This document shows positions 1 through 9,297 of a stretch of 64,000 bases of DNA, in pieces (the stretch's first letter is position 1; each line of letters begins with the position of its first letter). Both the position numbers and the translations under genes were made by a program. Source of the stretch: CAWKGV01 sp963849305 (lineage in GTDB: Bacteria; Pseudomonadota; Alphaproteobacteria; Acetobacterales; Acetobacteraceae); assembly GCA_963849305.1 (NCBI GenBank), contig CAWKGV010000003.1, forward strand, positions 248,001 through 312,000, given 5' to 3'. The notes under the pieces were generated by a model. It ran no database searches. It was given only the letters and a program-made list of their open reading frames with translations, and was not told the origin of the DNA.

Positions 1-1062
1 CTCGCACATTCGTACGATCTCGGCGAGATGTACGGCGCGAACTATGGCTATCGGTCCGGCCTCAACCGCAGCATGGTGGACCATCTCACGCAGAAGATGC
101 GCGAGCTTGAGCGCGTGGCCGGGCTTGCCGCCGGCGACACGGTGCTGGACATCGGCTCCAACGACGCGACCTCGCTCAAGGCGTTCTCGACGCCGTCGCT
201 GCGGCGCGTCGGCTTCGACCCGACCGGGGCCAAGTTCCGGGAGCATTACCCAGACGGCGTCGCGCTGGTGCCCGATTTCTTCTCCGCGGCCGCATTCCGT
301 GCGTCCAGCAATGCCCCGGCCAAGCTCGTCACCTCGATCGCCATGTTTTACGACCTGGAGGATCCGATCGCCTTCGCCCGCGACGTCGAGCAGGTGCTCG
401 CCGATAACGGCATCTGGCATTTCGAGCAGAGCTACATGCCCTCGATGCTGCGGCTCACGTCCTATGACACCGTCTGCCACGAGCACCTGGAATATTACTC
501 GTTCGGCGTTGCCTGCCGCATCCTGGACGCCGCCGGGTTGCGGCCGATGGACGTGAAGATGAATGCCGTCAACGGCGGCAGCTTCGCGGTGAGCGCGGTG
601 CGCAAGGATGATCCGCGACGCGGCAACGAGGCGGTGGTGCATTGGTTGCTCGGCCAGGAAGAGCGGATGGGACTGGCGACGCCGCGGCCCTACCGGGAGT
701 TCGAGGATCGGGTGTTCCGCCATCGCGCCGATCTTCGCCGGCTGCTGGAAGCGTTGGCCGGGGACGGCAAGAAAGTGTTCGGCTACGGCGCCTCGACCAA
801 GGGCAACGTGGTGTTGCAGTTCTGCGGCATCGGTCCTGCGCTGGTGCCCTGCATCGCGGAGGTGAACGAGGACAAGTTCGGCGCCTTCACGCCGGGGACG
901 GGTATCCCGATCGTTGCGGAGGCGGAGGCGCGGGCGATGCGGCCGGATTACTTCCTGGTGCTGCCTTGGCATTTCCGCGACGGCATCGTTCGCCGCGAGG
1001 CGGAGTTCCTGGCGCGCGGAGGACGGCTGATCTTTCCGTTCCCAGAGATCGAAATCGTTTGA
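1..1062 (+). CDS. SAM-dependent C-methyltransferase, 5'-partial
   Basis: The reading frame is open from base 1, and residues before the first ATG at 28 read LAHSYDLGE, matching the conserved run before YGANYGYRSG in this family. The gene therefore starts upstream of the window. The class I SAM domain shows VLDIGSNDATSL near residue 50 of the visible part. Relatives are NDP-hexose C-methyltransferases with an N-terminal zinc-binding motif (missing here) and a C-terminal domain with a conserved VFGYGASTKGN-type loop, visible around bases 778-808. The likely role is methylating a nucleotide-sugar for surface glycan. The glycosyltransferase downstream supports this. The sugar substrate cannot be told. 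Confidence 0.85.
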   Translation, partial: LAHSYDLGEMYGANYGYRSGLNRSMVDHLTQKMRELERVAGLAAGDTVLDIGSNDATSLKAFSTPSLRRVGFDPTGAKFREHYPDGVALVPDFFSAAAFRASSNAPAKLVTSIAMFYDLEDPIAFARDVEQVLADNGIWHFEQSYMPSMLRLTSYDTVCHEHLEYYSFGVACRILDAAGLRPMDVKMNAVNGGSFAVSAVRKDDPRRGNEAVVHWLLGQEERMGLATPRPYREFEDRVFRHRADLRRLLEALAGDGKKVFGYGASTKGNVVLQFCGIGPALVPCIAEVNEDKFGAFTPGTGIPIVAEAEARAMRPDYFLVLPWHFRDGIVRREAEFLARGGRLIFPFPEIEIV

Positions 1063-1097
1063 ACGGCGGGGAGGGCTGGTTGACCGAGGCAGGCGTG

Positions 1098-4000
1098 ATG
1101 CCGCGCATCTATTATTGGCTGCATCACACTGGCCGTTATGAGGGCAATACGGGCGTGCAGCGCGTGACCCGCGCGCTTGCCGCCGCGCTTGCCGCGATCC
1201 CGCGGATCGACCTGGTTCCGGTTCGCTGGTGCGCTGAGCGCGAGGCGATCATCCGCGCGGAAGCAACATGGCTGCGTGGCCTCGCCGGTCACGGCGGCCC
1301 GGTCTTGCCGACGCTCCCCGATTCCGGGGAGCCGCTGCACCTCACCGGCGCCGATGCCGGCTGGCTCCGGGACGCGTGGCTCCTGTTGCCGGAGGTGCCG
1401 CATATCGGCGGTGGCGCGCCCGATGCTCCCGCCCCGGCGCTGCCGGTCGCGCTCGATTACGCGCGCTACTACGGGCTTCGCTCGGCCGCGGTGTTCTACG
1501 ACCTCATCCCGCTGCGCGTGCCCGGCTACGAGGACATGGCCGCGTCACATGCCGCCTACGCGCGTGCCCTGTCGGCGGCCGACCTCGTGCTGCCGATCTC
1601 GGCCAGCTCCGGGTCTGATCTTCTGGCGTGGTGGAAGGAGCAGGGGCTCGATGCCCGCCGGCTGCCGCGCGTGCGGCCGGTCCTGCTCTCGGGCGAGATG
1701 GCGGGCAGCGCGCGGGTGCTGGAGGACGTCCCGTTGGACCTCTCCCCCAACCCCCTCCCGCAAGGCGAGGGGGCTCTCTTCTCCCCTCCCACGGGTCCGA
1801 CCACAGGCCGGCCCGAGGGCAAGCCTTGCGGGAGGGCGCCGGGGGGAGGGGTCCGCTTCCTCGCCTGGGGGACGGTGGAGCCGCGCAAAAACCAGGTCGC
1901 GCTGCTGAGCGCGTTCAACGCGCTGTGCCGCCGCCGGCCCGATCTGGATTTGCGATTGGACGTTGTTGGTGGCCTGCATCCCTCCGTCACTGATGCCGTG
2001 CGGGCCGAGGCGGGGTCGTCCGACGGCCGGATAGAGCTGCATGGCTATGTACCGGATGAGGCACTCCGGGAGTTGGTTCGGGCGTGTGACGCGAGCGTCT
2101 TCGTCTCGCTTTCGGAAGGCTTTGGGCTGCCGGTCGCGGAGAGCTTGTGGCAGGGCAAGCCGTGCCTCTGTTCCGATCACGGTTCGATGGCGGAGATCGG
2201 CGAGGGGGGTGGCTGCCTACTGGTCGATCCCGCCGAGCCGAAAGCAATCGAACTTGGCCTTGAGCGCCTCGCGGATGATCCCAAGCTGCGGTGTCGGCTA
2301 AGTCAGGAGGCGCGAGAGCGGGCACTCGTGACTTGGGAGGAGTATGCCCGGGCAGTCTGGCGCGAGTTGGAGAGCGCGCCGGTGCTCTCCAGGCTGGCGG
2401 TGATCGAGGGCTCGCTCGGCGGCGGCGCCGAGATTGCGAGCGCAGTGGAGGTGGCGGGCGCGACGGTACGGCGGCTGCACTGGCGCGCGGACTCCGAGGC
2501 GGTGCTGCCGGGATTCCGGACAGCGGCGGAGGCTCCCGCGATCGGCGGCGGCGATCTGCACGGGCTCTGGGCGATGCTTCCGCTTGATACGACCGCCGGG
2601 CCGGCCGAAGCGATGCGGATTGGGGATGAAGCGCACGGCCTCGGGCTCAAGCTGGCGCTGGTCATCGGCGAAGGCCGGGTGATCGGCGGGCCGGACCTCG
2701 CCACGTTGCCGGGCGCGGACCTGGTCTTGTTCGCGTCTGAGTCCGACCGCGACGCCGCGCTTACCACTGCGCTTCGCGAGCTGCCCCGAACGGCCACGCT
2801 GCGCGACCGCTTTGTCATGGCAAGGAGTGCGGCGGAGGTGCTCGCGGCCATCGCCGCCCAGCGCCCGCGCATCACGGCGCCATCGCTGCCGCGACGTCCG
2901 CGACGCATCTTCTATTGGGTCGGGCTCACCGCGATGCAGCCGTTCAACACTGGTGTTCAGCGCGTCACGCGCCAGCTGGCAGTCGCGTTGGAACGGCTCG
3001 GGGTTGAAGTCGTGCCCGTGACCTGGGACGCCGAACGGGATCGCATGGTGCATATCTCGACCGATGAAGGCGCGATGCTCGCCCGCTGGAACGGGCCGCC
3101 GTCGCGCCCGCCAGAGCCGTTGCCGGAACGCCTGGACGGAGAGTGGCTGCTGGTGCCGGAGATTACCGTGCCGCCTGTTCCTCCGGGTTCGGACATGGCG
3201 ACGCTCGGCCGGTCATTGGGTATGCGCACCGCCGCGATCTTTTACGACTTGATCCCGGAGCGAATGCCCGAGGTGTATCCGCCCGAGGCGCTGGCCAACC
3301 TGCGCGCCTATTGGCGAACCTTCGATCAAGTGGACATGGCGCTCCCAATCTCGTGGACGGCTGCGGCCGATTTGCGTCGCTACTTGGCCGGACATGGGTT
3401 TAGCGTGCCGCGAATCGTGCCCTGCCCGCTGGCCGGCGACCTGCCTGGTGCGCCGCGCGAGCGCACGGTCAAAGCACCGCCGACGGCGGGCGAGCCGCTT
3501 CGCCTGTTGGCGGTCGGCACCTGGGAGCCGCGCAAGAATTATCCCCGGCTGTTGCGCGCCCTGGCGAAGGCACGACACTTGGGACCGGTTCGCGCGATCG
3601 AGCTGACGATCGTCGGCCGCCGTGCTGACTATCACTTACTTGATCGCGAGATCGAAGTTCTCGCCCGGATGCTTGGCGGCGTGGATTTGCGCGCGCATGT
3701 CTCGGACGATGAGTTGCTCAGCCTGTTCGAAGCCAGCCACGCAACGGTCTATGGCTCCAGTGAGGAAGGTTTCGGTCTGCCGGTATTGGAGAGCCTGTGG
3801 CGCGGGTTGCCCTGCCTCTGTCACGAAGGTTCGGCGATGGCCGAACTGTCGGCGGGCGGGGGCGTGCTCGCGGTGGACATGCGCAATGACACGGCGATCG
3901 CGCGAGGCATGGTCCAGCTTGCCGGCGAACCGAGGTTGCTGGAACGCCTGGCGCGGCAAACGGTTGCGCGTCCTATCCGAACTTGGAACGAATGCGCGGA

Positions 4001-5120
4001 GGACGTGTTGGCTGCTCTTGCCAGCGCGGGCGCTCCTCCAGGCTGGCCGTTGCCGATGGTGCTGACCGGCGACCGGCGCAAGCTGCTGACCTGCGCGATC
4101 ACCACCTACAACCGGGCACCGTGGCTGACCCACAGCCTGCCTCGACTACTGGATGCGGCGCGGCCGTGGCTGCGCGAGGTGGAGGTGGTCGTTTGCGACA
4201 ACGCCTCGGCGGATGCGACGCAGGAGGTGGTGGCTCGTCATGCGGGTACAGCCGGGTTGGTTTCGCAACGTAACAGAGTCAACCTGGGAATGCTTGGTAA
4301 TCTCGGCGCTACCGCACGCGCGTCGAGCGGCGCGTTCGTCTGGCTGCTGGGCGATGACGACCTGATCGCCGAGGGCGCGATCGAAGCCGTACTCACCGGG
4401 TTGGATGCGTATCCCGACGTCGAGATGGCTTATATGAACTACGCCTATACCCAGTTCGACGCGCCCGACCGGCTCTCCGATCCGTCCGAGGTGATGCATG
4501 CGGCGCTGCCGATCGGCCATGGCGGCCCCAACCGACGGGTGAATGAGTTGCGCGAAGTGGCGGCGCTCAACGAGAACCTGTTTACCGCCATTTATGCCTG
4601 TGCGTTCCGACGCGACCACGCGCTGCGCGCCTACCAGCAGGATGTGCGTGGTGCTCCGTTTTCATCGCTGCTGACCTGCATCCCGTCTTCGGCTTATGCG
4701 CTCGCGGCGTTGCAGGACCGTCCGGCCTGGTGGGTCGGGCAGCCGGCGGTTGTGGTCAACATGAACGTTTCCTGGCTGCGCTGGGCGTTGCTGTGGCACC
4801 TGGAGCGGATGCCCGACCTGTTCGATGCCGCGGAACGCGCCGGCATCGACCCCGTGCGCGTGGACCGGCACCGCGCCAAGCATTGCGGCAATGCCGGCGA
4901 ATGGGCGCGCATGGCACTGTTCGAGGCCGAGGACGCGATACGTCAGGGCTTCTCGATGGCGCGGCTGCTTGAGCGGTGCAAGCATGTCGAAGTGTTCGGC
5001 CCGCAGGTGCCGAAGCTGCGCGCCGTTTATGCCGATGCCTGGGCGGCTGGGCGGGTTGTGGCGGATCGGATGTCGCCTGACGCGCTATTTGACTCCTATG
5101 GCATGACTGGTCGCAGCTGA
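1098..5120 (+). CDS. Three-domain glycosyltransferase (GT4-GT4-GT2)
   Basis: A 1340-residue protein with three transferase domains. The first GT4 domain spans about residues 2-430; it begins PRIYYWLHHTG and has the E-x7-E type motif SEGFGLPVAES near 340-350. The second starts near 603 with RRIFYW and carries EEGFGLPVLES near 890. The two share the NTGVQRVTR signature and look like an internal duplication. From about 995 there is a GT2-like domain (TCAITTYNRAPW, then LGDDDL near 1085). ATG 1098 is chosen because the family begins at PRIYYW; a TTG at 1080 is possible. It probably builds a polysaccharide or glycosylates a surface protein in the cytoplasm. A palindromic repeat is inserted in frame at residues 214-252. 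Confidence 0.85.
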   Translation: MPRIYYWLHHTGRYEGNTGVQRVTRALAAALAAIPRIDLVPVRWCAEREAIIRAEATWLRGLAGHGGPVLPTLPDSGEPLHLTGADAGWLRDAWLLLPEVPHIGGGAPDAPAPALPVALDYARYYGLRSAAVFYDLIPLRVPGYEDMAASHAAYARALSAADLVLPISASSGSDLLAWWKEQGLDARRLPRVRPVLLSGEMAGSARVLEDVPLDLSPNPLPQGEGALFSPPTGPTTGRPEGKPCGRAPGGGVRFLAWGTVEPRKNQVALLSAFNALCRRRPDLDLRLDVVGGLHPSVTDAVRAEAGSSDGRIELHGYVPDEALRELVRACDASVFVSLSEGFGLPVAESLWQGKPCLCSDHGSMAEIGEGGGCLLVDPAEPKAIELGLERLADDPKLRCRLSQEARERALVTWEEYARAVWRELESAPVLSRLAVIEGSLGGGAEIASAVEVAGATVRRLHWRADSEAVLPGFRTAAEAPAIGGGDLHGLWAMLPLDTTAGPAEAMRIGDEAHGLGLKLALVIGEGRVIGGPDLATLPGADLVLFASESDRDAALTTALRELPRTATLRDRFVMARSAAEVLAAIAAQRPRITAPSLPRRPRRIFYWVGLTAMQPFNTGVQRVTRQLAVALERLGVEVVPVTWDAERDRMVHISTDEGAMLARWNGPPSRPPEPLPERLDGEWLLVPEITVPPVPPGSDMATLGRSLGMRTAAIFYDLIPERMPEVYPPEALANLRAYWRTFDQVDMALPISWTAAADLRRYLAGHGFSVPRIVPCPLAGDLPGAPRERTVKAPPTAGEPLRLLAVGTWEPRKNYPRLLRALAKARHLGPVRAIELTIVGRRADYHLLDREIEVLARMLGGVDLRAHVSDDELLSLFEASHATVYGSSEEGFGLPVLESLWRGLPCLCHEGSAMAELSAGGGVLAVDMRNDTAIARGMVQLAGEPRLLERLARQTVARPIRTWNECAEDVLAALASAGAPPGWPLPMVLTGDRRKLLTCAITTYNRAPWLTHSLPRLLDAARPWLREVEVVVCDNASADATQEVVARHAGTAGLVSQRNRVNLGMLGNLGATARASSGAFVWLLGDDDLIAEGAIEAVLTGLDAYPDVEMAYMNYAYTQFDAPDRLSDPSEVMHAALPIGHGGPNRRVNELREVAALNENLFTAIYACAFRRDHALRAYQQDVRGAPFSSLLTCIPSSAYALAALQDRPAWWVGQPAVVVNMNVSWLRWALLWHLERMPDLFDAAERAGIDPVRVDRHRAKHCGNAGEWARMALFEAEDAIRQGFSMARLLERCKHVEVFGPQVPKLRAVYADAWAAGRVVADRMSPDALFDSYGMTGRS
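1737..1853. repeat. REP-like palindromic element inside a gene
   Basis: A 117-bp segment with inverted ends: GACCTCTCCCCC...CCCTCCCGCAAGGC on the left and its near-complement GCCTTGCGGGAGGG...GGGGGGAGGGGTC on the right. It is exactly 39 codons long, so the frame is kept. It encodes a Pro/Gly-rich linker (DLSPNPLPQGEGA...) between the two halves of the first GT4 domain. The second GT4 domain has no such insert at the matching place. The core CTCTCCCGCAAGGGGAGAGG recurs at 15498-15538. Such elements are usually intergenic. Confidence 0.8.
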
Positions 5121-6022
5121 TCTGGAGAATCCAGCGCGCGGTGCGCCACAATGACATTGCCCAGCGGTCCGAGCGGGCTCACGGTCAGGGTGGCGTGGTA
5201 GCCTGTCGCCGATAGCGCGCTCAGCAAGTAGCTCGGGCGGAATACCACTTCGTGGCGGCCGAATTTGCGTGTGGCCCACAAGCCTTCGCCCATCGGATTG
5301 AGCCCCCACGGATAGGGCAGTGATTCGAGCAGCGGCTCGCCGGCCAGCACGAGCCGCCCTCCTGGCGCGAGCAGGTGCTCGCGCACCAGCCGCAGCAGGC
5401 GCAGGTGGTCGTCGCAGTGATGGAAGGCGGCGTGGAACATCACGAAGTCGAATCGCTCTGCCCCGAGCGCGTCGGCGGCATCGAGAAAGCCGGCGCGGAG
5501 CACGCGCATCGGCACGCCCGCGCGCTCCGCGCGGTGGCGGAGGATGCGGACGTAGCGGTCCTCGATGTCGAGCGCCGTCACCTCGCAGCCCATTTGCGCG
5601 AGCGGCACGGCGAGGTTGCCCCAGCCCGCGCCCATCTCCAGCACGCGGTGGCCCGACCGCACCTGGCAGGTGCTGATGACGAACCCGACCGCGGCGAGCG
5701 CGCCACCGACCTGGGCGCCGTCGCCGGTGCTGTACGGCCAGGGCCGGCTCAGGAAATCGTGGTTCGTCCCCACATCGAAGGGATGCGCCTCGTGGGCCGT
5801 TTCGTAGTCTCGCCGCGCAACTAGGCGGTATTGCTCCAGCACCTCGGCGCGATACGCCGGAGACAGCGGATCCAGGCCGGCGGGGAGCGGCATGTCGAAC
5901 CAGAACTCGTTGAAGTGCGCGGCGGGGCCGCGCGGGCTGGCGGCGATCTCGGCCAGCTTGGCATCGAGGGTCTCCAGGTCGGCGATCCGTTGCCCGGGCA
6001 GCGATGGCGGGTCAGTTGGCAT
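5096..6022 (-). CDS. Class I SAM-dependent methyltransferase
   Basis: A 308-residue protein with a clear motif I, VLEMGAGWGNLAVPL, near residue 128, and the acidic ribose-binding residue in VTALDIED shortly after. Later motifs (FDFVMFHAAFHHCDD, then LAPGGRLVLAGEP) fit a small-molecule or sugar methyltransferase. Its start overlaps the end of the FkbM-type methyltransferase gene by 11 bases, so the two are probably translated from one message. Its 3' end overlaps the convergent glycosyltransferase gene by 25 bases. The substrate is unknown; a glycan sugar is inferred from the neighbourhood. Confidence 0.85.
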   Translation of the reverse strand: MPTDPPSLPGQRIADLETLDAKLAEIAASPRGPAAHFNEFWFDMPLPAGLDPLSPAYRAEVLEQYRLVARRDYETAHEAHPFDVGTNHDFLSRPWPYSTGDGAQVGGALAAVGFVISTCQVRSGHRVLEMGAGWGNLAVPLAQMGCEVTALDIEDRYVRILRHRAERAGVPMRVLRAGFLDAADALGAERFDFVMFHAAFHHCDDHLRLLRLVREHLLAPGGRLVLAGEPLLESLPYPWGLNPMGEGLWATRKFGRHEVVFRPSYLLSALSATGYHATLTVSPLGPLGNVIVAHRALDSPDQLRPVMP

Positions 6023-7238
6023 GGCGGGAGCCGCGCGCCAGCTCGATCACCCGACGGACCGGCGCCATCAGGCGCCAGGTCGTGGCGGTTCGCATGGCGT
6101 GCAGCAGGCGTTCGGCCTCGTCTCGCGCGGCGGCAGCGCGGGCGACTTGCATCTCAAGCGTGGCCGCACGCGCCTCGGCCTGCTCCTCGCGGTGCAGCGC
6201 GGCGGCGGCCTGGCCGTGGCTGCGCGCAAGCTCGACTTGAAGCACGGCGAGCCGCCGCTCCGTTTCCTCGGCGGCACCGGTAGCCTGCATCTCAAGCGTG
6301 GCCGCGCGCGCCTCGGCCTGCTCCTCGCGGCGCAGCGCGGCGGCGGCCTCGCCGCGGCAGCGCGCCAGCTCCACCTGAAGCACCGCGGTCTCTTCCGCCC
6401 GGCGGCGTGCCGTGGCGGCGTCCGCCCGCGCCTGCTCGATGTCCGCCCCGAGCGCGGCGGCCCGCGCTTCGGTGCTCGCAACGCGAGCTGCGGCGTTGGC
6501 AGCGCTCGCTTCGGCGCTGGCGACGCGCTGCTCTGCGGCGGCCGCCCTCGCCTCACCTTCCGCGTCGGACGCTTTGCGCCAGTTGTCGAAGACGTTCGCC
6601 GGGGCGGCCAGGAGCGGGAGCAGGTGCTCGGCATCTTCCTCGCGGCAGTAGAACCGGTTCAGCCCGTCGAATAAGACGAAACGGTAGCCGGCCGAGACCA
6701 GCTCCGGCTCCCAAGTTTCGTGCGTTGGCCGCCCGCACAAGTCGACCGCCTCCACGAGCACGACGCGCGGGCGATGGCGCGTCCAGTCGCCGGAGGCGAT
6801 GACGTCGGCTTCCCAGCCCTCGACGTCGATCTTCAGGAAGTCGATCTCGCCGGCATCAGGTCCGTAGAGGGCGATGACGTCGCAGAGCGGGATCGAGCGG
6901 ACGCGCTCCGGCGGCCGGCCGTTGCTGCGCGCGCAGGCGAGCGTGGCGTCCAGCGTGCCGTGGCCGCGCGTGCCGGTGGGGTGGAAATCGACACGGCCGC
7001 GCTCGCGCCCGACAGCGAGGCGCAAATTCTCGTCGCGCGGCCGCTGGGCGGCGAGTTCCGCGTGCAGCGCGGGGTCGGGCTCCACGTTCACGCCGTGCCA
7101 GCCCTGCGCGTAGAAATGCGCGGTCACGCTGTCCAGCACCGGGTGGCAGGCGCCGACATCGAGGTAAAACCCCGTCCCTTGCGCGGCGAAGGCACGCCGG
7201 AGCACGACGTCCTCGCCGTTTTGGGCATAGGACAGCAT
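6012..7238 (-). CDS. FkbM-family methyltransferase with coiled-coil tail
   Basis: The first ~215 residues are an FkbM-type SAM methyltransferase: it starts MLSYAQNGEDVVLRRAF, followed by FYLDVGACHP (motif I) and IDFLKIDVEGWE. ATG 7238 is preferred because this is the canonical family start; a TTG lies five codons upstream. The remaining ~190 residues are a long Ala/Glu/Arg-rich coiled coil containing two near-identical ~45-residue copies (VLQVELAR...AATLEMQ). FkbM enzymes O-methylate sugars or metabolites. Fused coiled coils occur in cell-surface glycan proteins and may tether the enzyme. It lies in a minus-strand pair with the next methyltransferase. Confidence 0.85.
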   Translation of the reverse strand: MLSYAQNGEDVVLRRAFAAQGTGFYLDVGACHPVLDSVTAHFYAQGWHGVNVEPDPALHAELAAQRPRDENLRLAVGRERGRVDFHPTGTRGHGTLDATLACARSNGRPPERVRSIPLCDVIALYGPDAGEIDFLKIDVEGWEADVIASGDWTRHRPRVVLVEAVDLCGRPTHETWEPELVSAGYRFVLFDGLNRFYCREEDAEHLLPLLAAPANVFDNWRKASDAEGEARAAAAEQRVASAEASAANAAARVASTEARAAALGADIEQARADAATARRRAEETAVLQVELARCRGEAAAALRREEQAEARAATLEMQATGAAEETERRLAVLQVELARSHGQAAAALHREEQAEARAATLEMQVARAAAARDEAERLLHAMRTATTWRLMAPVRRVIELARGSRHAN

Positions 7239-7266
7239 GGGTGGGCGTCTCAATCGCCGGCTCCCG

Positions 7267-8391
7267 TCAGAGCATCCGTTGCAGGATGATCTTCTGGACG
7301 TCGGACGTGCCCTCGTAGATTTGGCAGACGCGCACGTCGCGGTAGATCCGCTCCACCGGGAAATCGGCCAGGTAGCCGTAGCCGCCGAGTGTTTGGATGG
7401 CGGCGGTGCAGACCGCCTCGGCGGTCTCGGAGGCGAACAGCTTGGCCATGCAGGCGGCTTCCAGCGAGGGCTTGCCCTCGGCCTTGAGGCGCGCCGCGTG
7501 CAGGGTCATTTGCCGCGCCGCTTCCAGCCGCGTCTTGGCCTCGACCAGACGGAACGCGACCGCCTGGTGCTCGATGATCGGCTTGCCGAACGCCTGGCGA
7601 TCGCGGGCGTAGGCGATCGCCTGCTCCAACGCCGCGCGGCCCATGCCCACACTCTGCGCGGCGATGCCGATGCGCCCGGATTCCAGGGTGGAGAGCGCGA
7701 TCCGGTAGCCCTGGCCCTCGGCGCCGATGCGCTGGGTCTCGGGGACCTCCATGTCCTCGAAGGTCAGCGCGCAGGTATCGGAGGCTTTCTGGCCGAGCTT
7801 GTGCTCGATGCGGGCGACGGCGTAGCCGGGGCAGCCTTTCTCGGCCACGAAGCAGGAGATGCCGCGCTTGCCGGCGGCCGGGTCGGTGACGGCGAAGAAC
7901 ACGACGCTGCCGGGCAGCGCGCCGTTGCTGATGAACTGCTTGGCGCCGTTGACGATGTAGCGGTCCCCGTTCTTCACCGCGCGGGTGCGCAGGTTCGAGG
8001 CGTCCGAGCCCGCCTGCGGCTCGGTGAGGCCGAATGAGCCGACATGCCGGCCGGTGGCGAGCGCGCGCAGCCAGCGGTCCTTCTGCGCCTCAGAGGCGAA
8101 CTGGGCGAAGATCTCGCAGGTGGGGGAGTTGTGGACCGACACCAGGGTCGAGACCGCGCCGTCGCCGGCGGCGATCTCTTCCACCAAGAGCGCGTAGGTG
8201 ACGGGGTCCAGCTCCGAACCGTCCCATTCGGCGGGGGTGGTGGCGCCGAGGATGCCGAGTTCGCCTAGCTCGGCGATGATCTCGGGCTCGATCCGCCCGG
8301 CCTGCTCGCGCGCGGCGGCGCCCGGGGCGAGGCGATCCTGGGCGAATTTGCGTGCCATGTCGATGACGAGCGGATCGGGGGTGGTGGTCAT
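7267..8391 (-). CDS. Acyl-CoA dehydrogenase
   Basis: A 374-residue flavoprotein with the family order intact: an N-terminal helical domain, the FAD/substrate signature GSFGLTEPQAGSDASN, the beta domain (QFISNGALPG), and the C-terminal helices ending in GGYGYLADFPVERIYRD and IYEGTSDVQ. The Glu in IYEGTSD is the catalytic base of short/medium-chain dehydrogenases. It would oxidise an acyl-CoA to the 2-enoyl-CoA and pass electrons to ETF. No ETF or thiolase gene adjoins it, so chain specificity (butyryl, isobutyryl or isovaleryl type) cannot be settled. Start ATG at 8391 gives MTTTPDPLVID. Confidence 0.93.
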   Translation of the reverse strand: MTTTPDPLVIDMARKFAQDRLAPGAAAREQAGRIEPEIIAELGELGILGATTPAEWDGSELDPVTYALLVEEIAAGDGAVSTLVSVHNSPTCEIFAQFASEAQKDRWLRALATGRHVGSFGLTEPQAGSDASNLRTRAVKNGDRYIVNGAKQFISNGALPGSVVFFAVTDPAAGKRGISCFVAEKGCPGYAVARIEHKLGQKASDTCALTFEDMEVPETQRIGAEGQGYRIALSTLESGRIGIAAQSVGMGRAALEQAIAYARDRQAFGKPIIEHQAVAFRLVEAKTRLEAARQMTLHAARLKAEGKPSLEAACMAKLFASETAEAVCTAAIQTLGGYGYLADFPVERIYRDVRVCQIYEGTSDVQKIILQRML

Positions 8392-8518
8392 GGCGTGGGG
8401 CCCTCCGGGGTCGGCGCGCGCGGCGCCGCGCGGGGGAGGGTAGCGCGGGGCGGGGTGGGGCGCACGGGGGTTCCAAACATGGCGCTGGATTTCCGTTGCC
8501 TACGATCGCGGGCGGTGG

Positions 8519-9244
8519 GTGCTGATGGCGCTGGCGGCGGCGGTGCCGGAGCTGGAGCAGCGGGCCGACCTGCTGATGCCGGCGGCGATGAGCCTGATGG
8601 CGCTGGCGAGCTACTCGATCCTGTGGTTCCGCGACGCGGGCGCGCTGAGCCGCGAGGCGTATGGGCGGATGATGGCCGAAATGGCGGTGCGCGCGGCGCG
8701 GGCGATGGCGGTGGCGGAGGAGAGCGCGCCGGAGGAGGAGCCCGCGCCGGAGGATGGGCGCGCGCGCGAGGGCGGGCGCGCGGGGGAGTCGGTGCTGGAC
8801 CGGGCGCTCGCGCGGGTGCGGGCGCTACGCTCCGAGGAGCGGCAAGCGCCCGAGGACAACCCGAGCTTGGCGCAGCGGCTCTCGCGCTACGAGCGCCAGC
8901 GGCTGCGCGAGCAGATGGCCGCACAGGCGCGCTCGCAGCCGCATGTGTTGGCGCGCATACGCGGACGGCTGGATGCGGCGTTCGGCGAACGGCTGGCCCA
9001 AGTGGTGCTGTTCGGCTCCCGCGCCCGGGGGGATGCGAAGCCGCGCGCGGATTATGATGTGGCGGTGTTCCTGTTCCAGTTGGGGGAGAGGTCGGAGGAC
9101 AACGACAAGCTGGCGAAGATCGCGACCAATTTGCTGTACGAGTCGAACGCGATGCTGCATTTCCGGGTGTATCGGGCGTCGACGTACAACGACCGGCACG
9201 TGCCGGAGATGACCGCGATCCGGCGGGAGGGGGTGGGGATTTAG
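8519..9244 (+). CDS. Nucleotidyltransferase-domain protein with novel N-terminal region
   Basis: 241 residues from a GTG at 8519 (an ATG follows at 8525). The C-terminal ~85 residues are a minimal nucleotidyltransferase of the Pol-beta superfamily with GSRARGDAKPRADYD, i.e. GS-x10-D-x-D, followed by VAVFLF. The N-terminal ~130 residues are Ala/Met-rich then Glu/Arg-rich, not recognisable as a HEPN domain. A short helical stretch (SLAQRLSRYERQ) precedes the transferase. MNT-domain proteins are often antitoxins of HEPN toxins, but no HEPN gene is next to this one. A second MNT gene follows 54 bases downstream. The role is unknown. Confidence 0.65.
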   Translation: MLMALAAAVPELEQRADLLMPAAMSLMALASYSILWFRDAGALSREAYGRMMAEMAVRAARAMAVAEESAPEEEPAPEDGRAREGGRAGESVLDRALARVRALRSEERQAPEDNPSLAQRLSRYERQRLREQMAAQARSQPHVLARIRGRLDAAFGERLAQVVLFGSRARGDAKPRADYDVAVFLFQLGERSEDNDKLAKIATNLLYESNAMLHFRVYRASTYNDRHVPEMTAIRREGVGI

Positions 9245-9297
9245 CGGAGGTGGCACGGGCCTTGCGGGGGTTGGCGCCTGGCCGCCATGTTGCCGGC

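Noticed and set aside
642..1097. Upstream extension of the three-domain glycosyltransferase
   Set aside because: This part overlaps the methyltransferase in another frame and reads as nonsense; the family start is at 1098.
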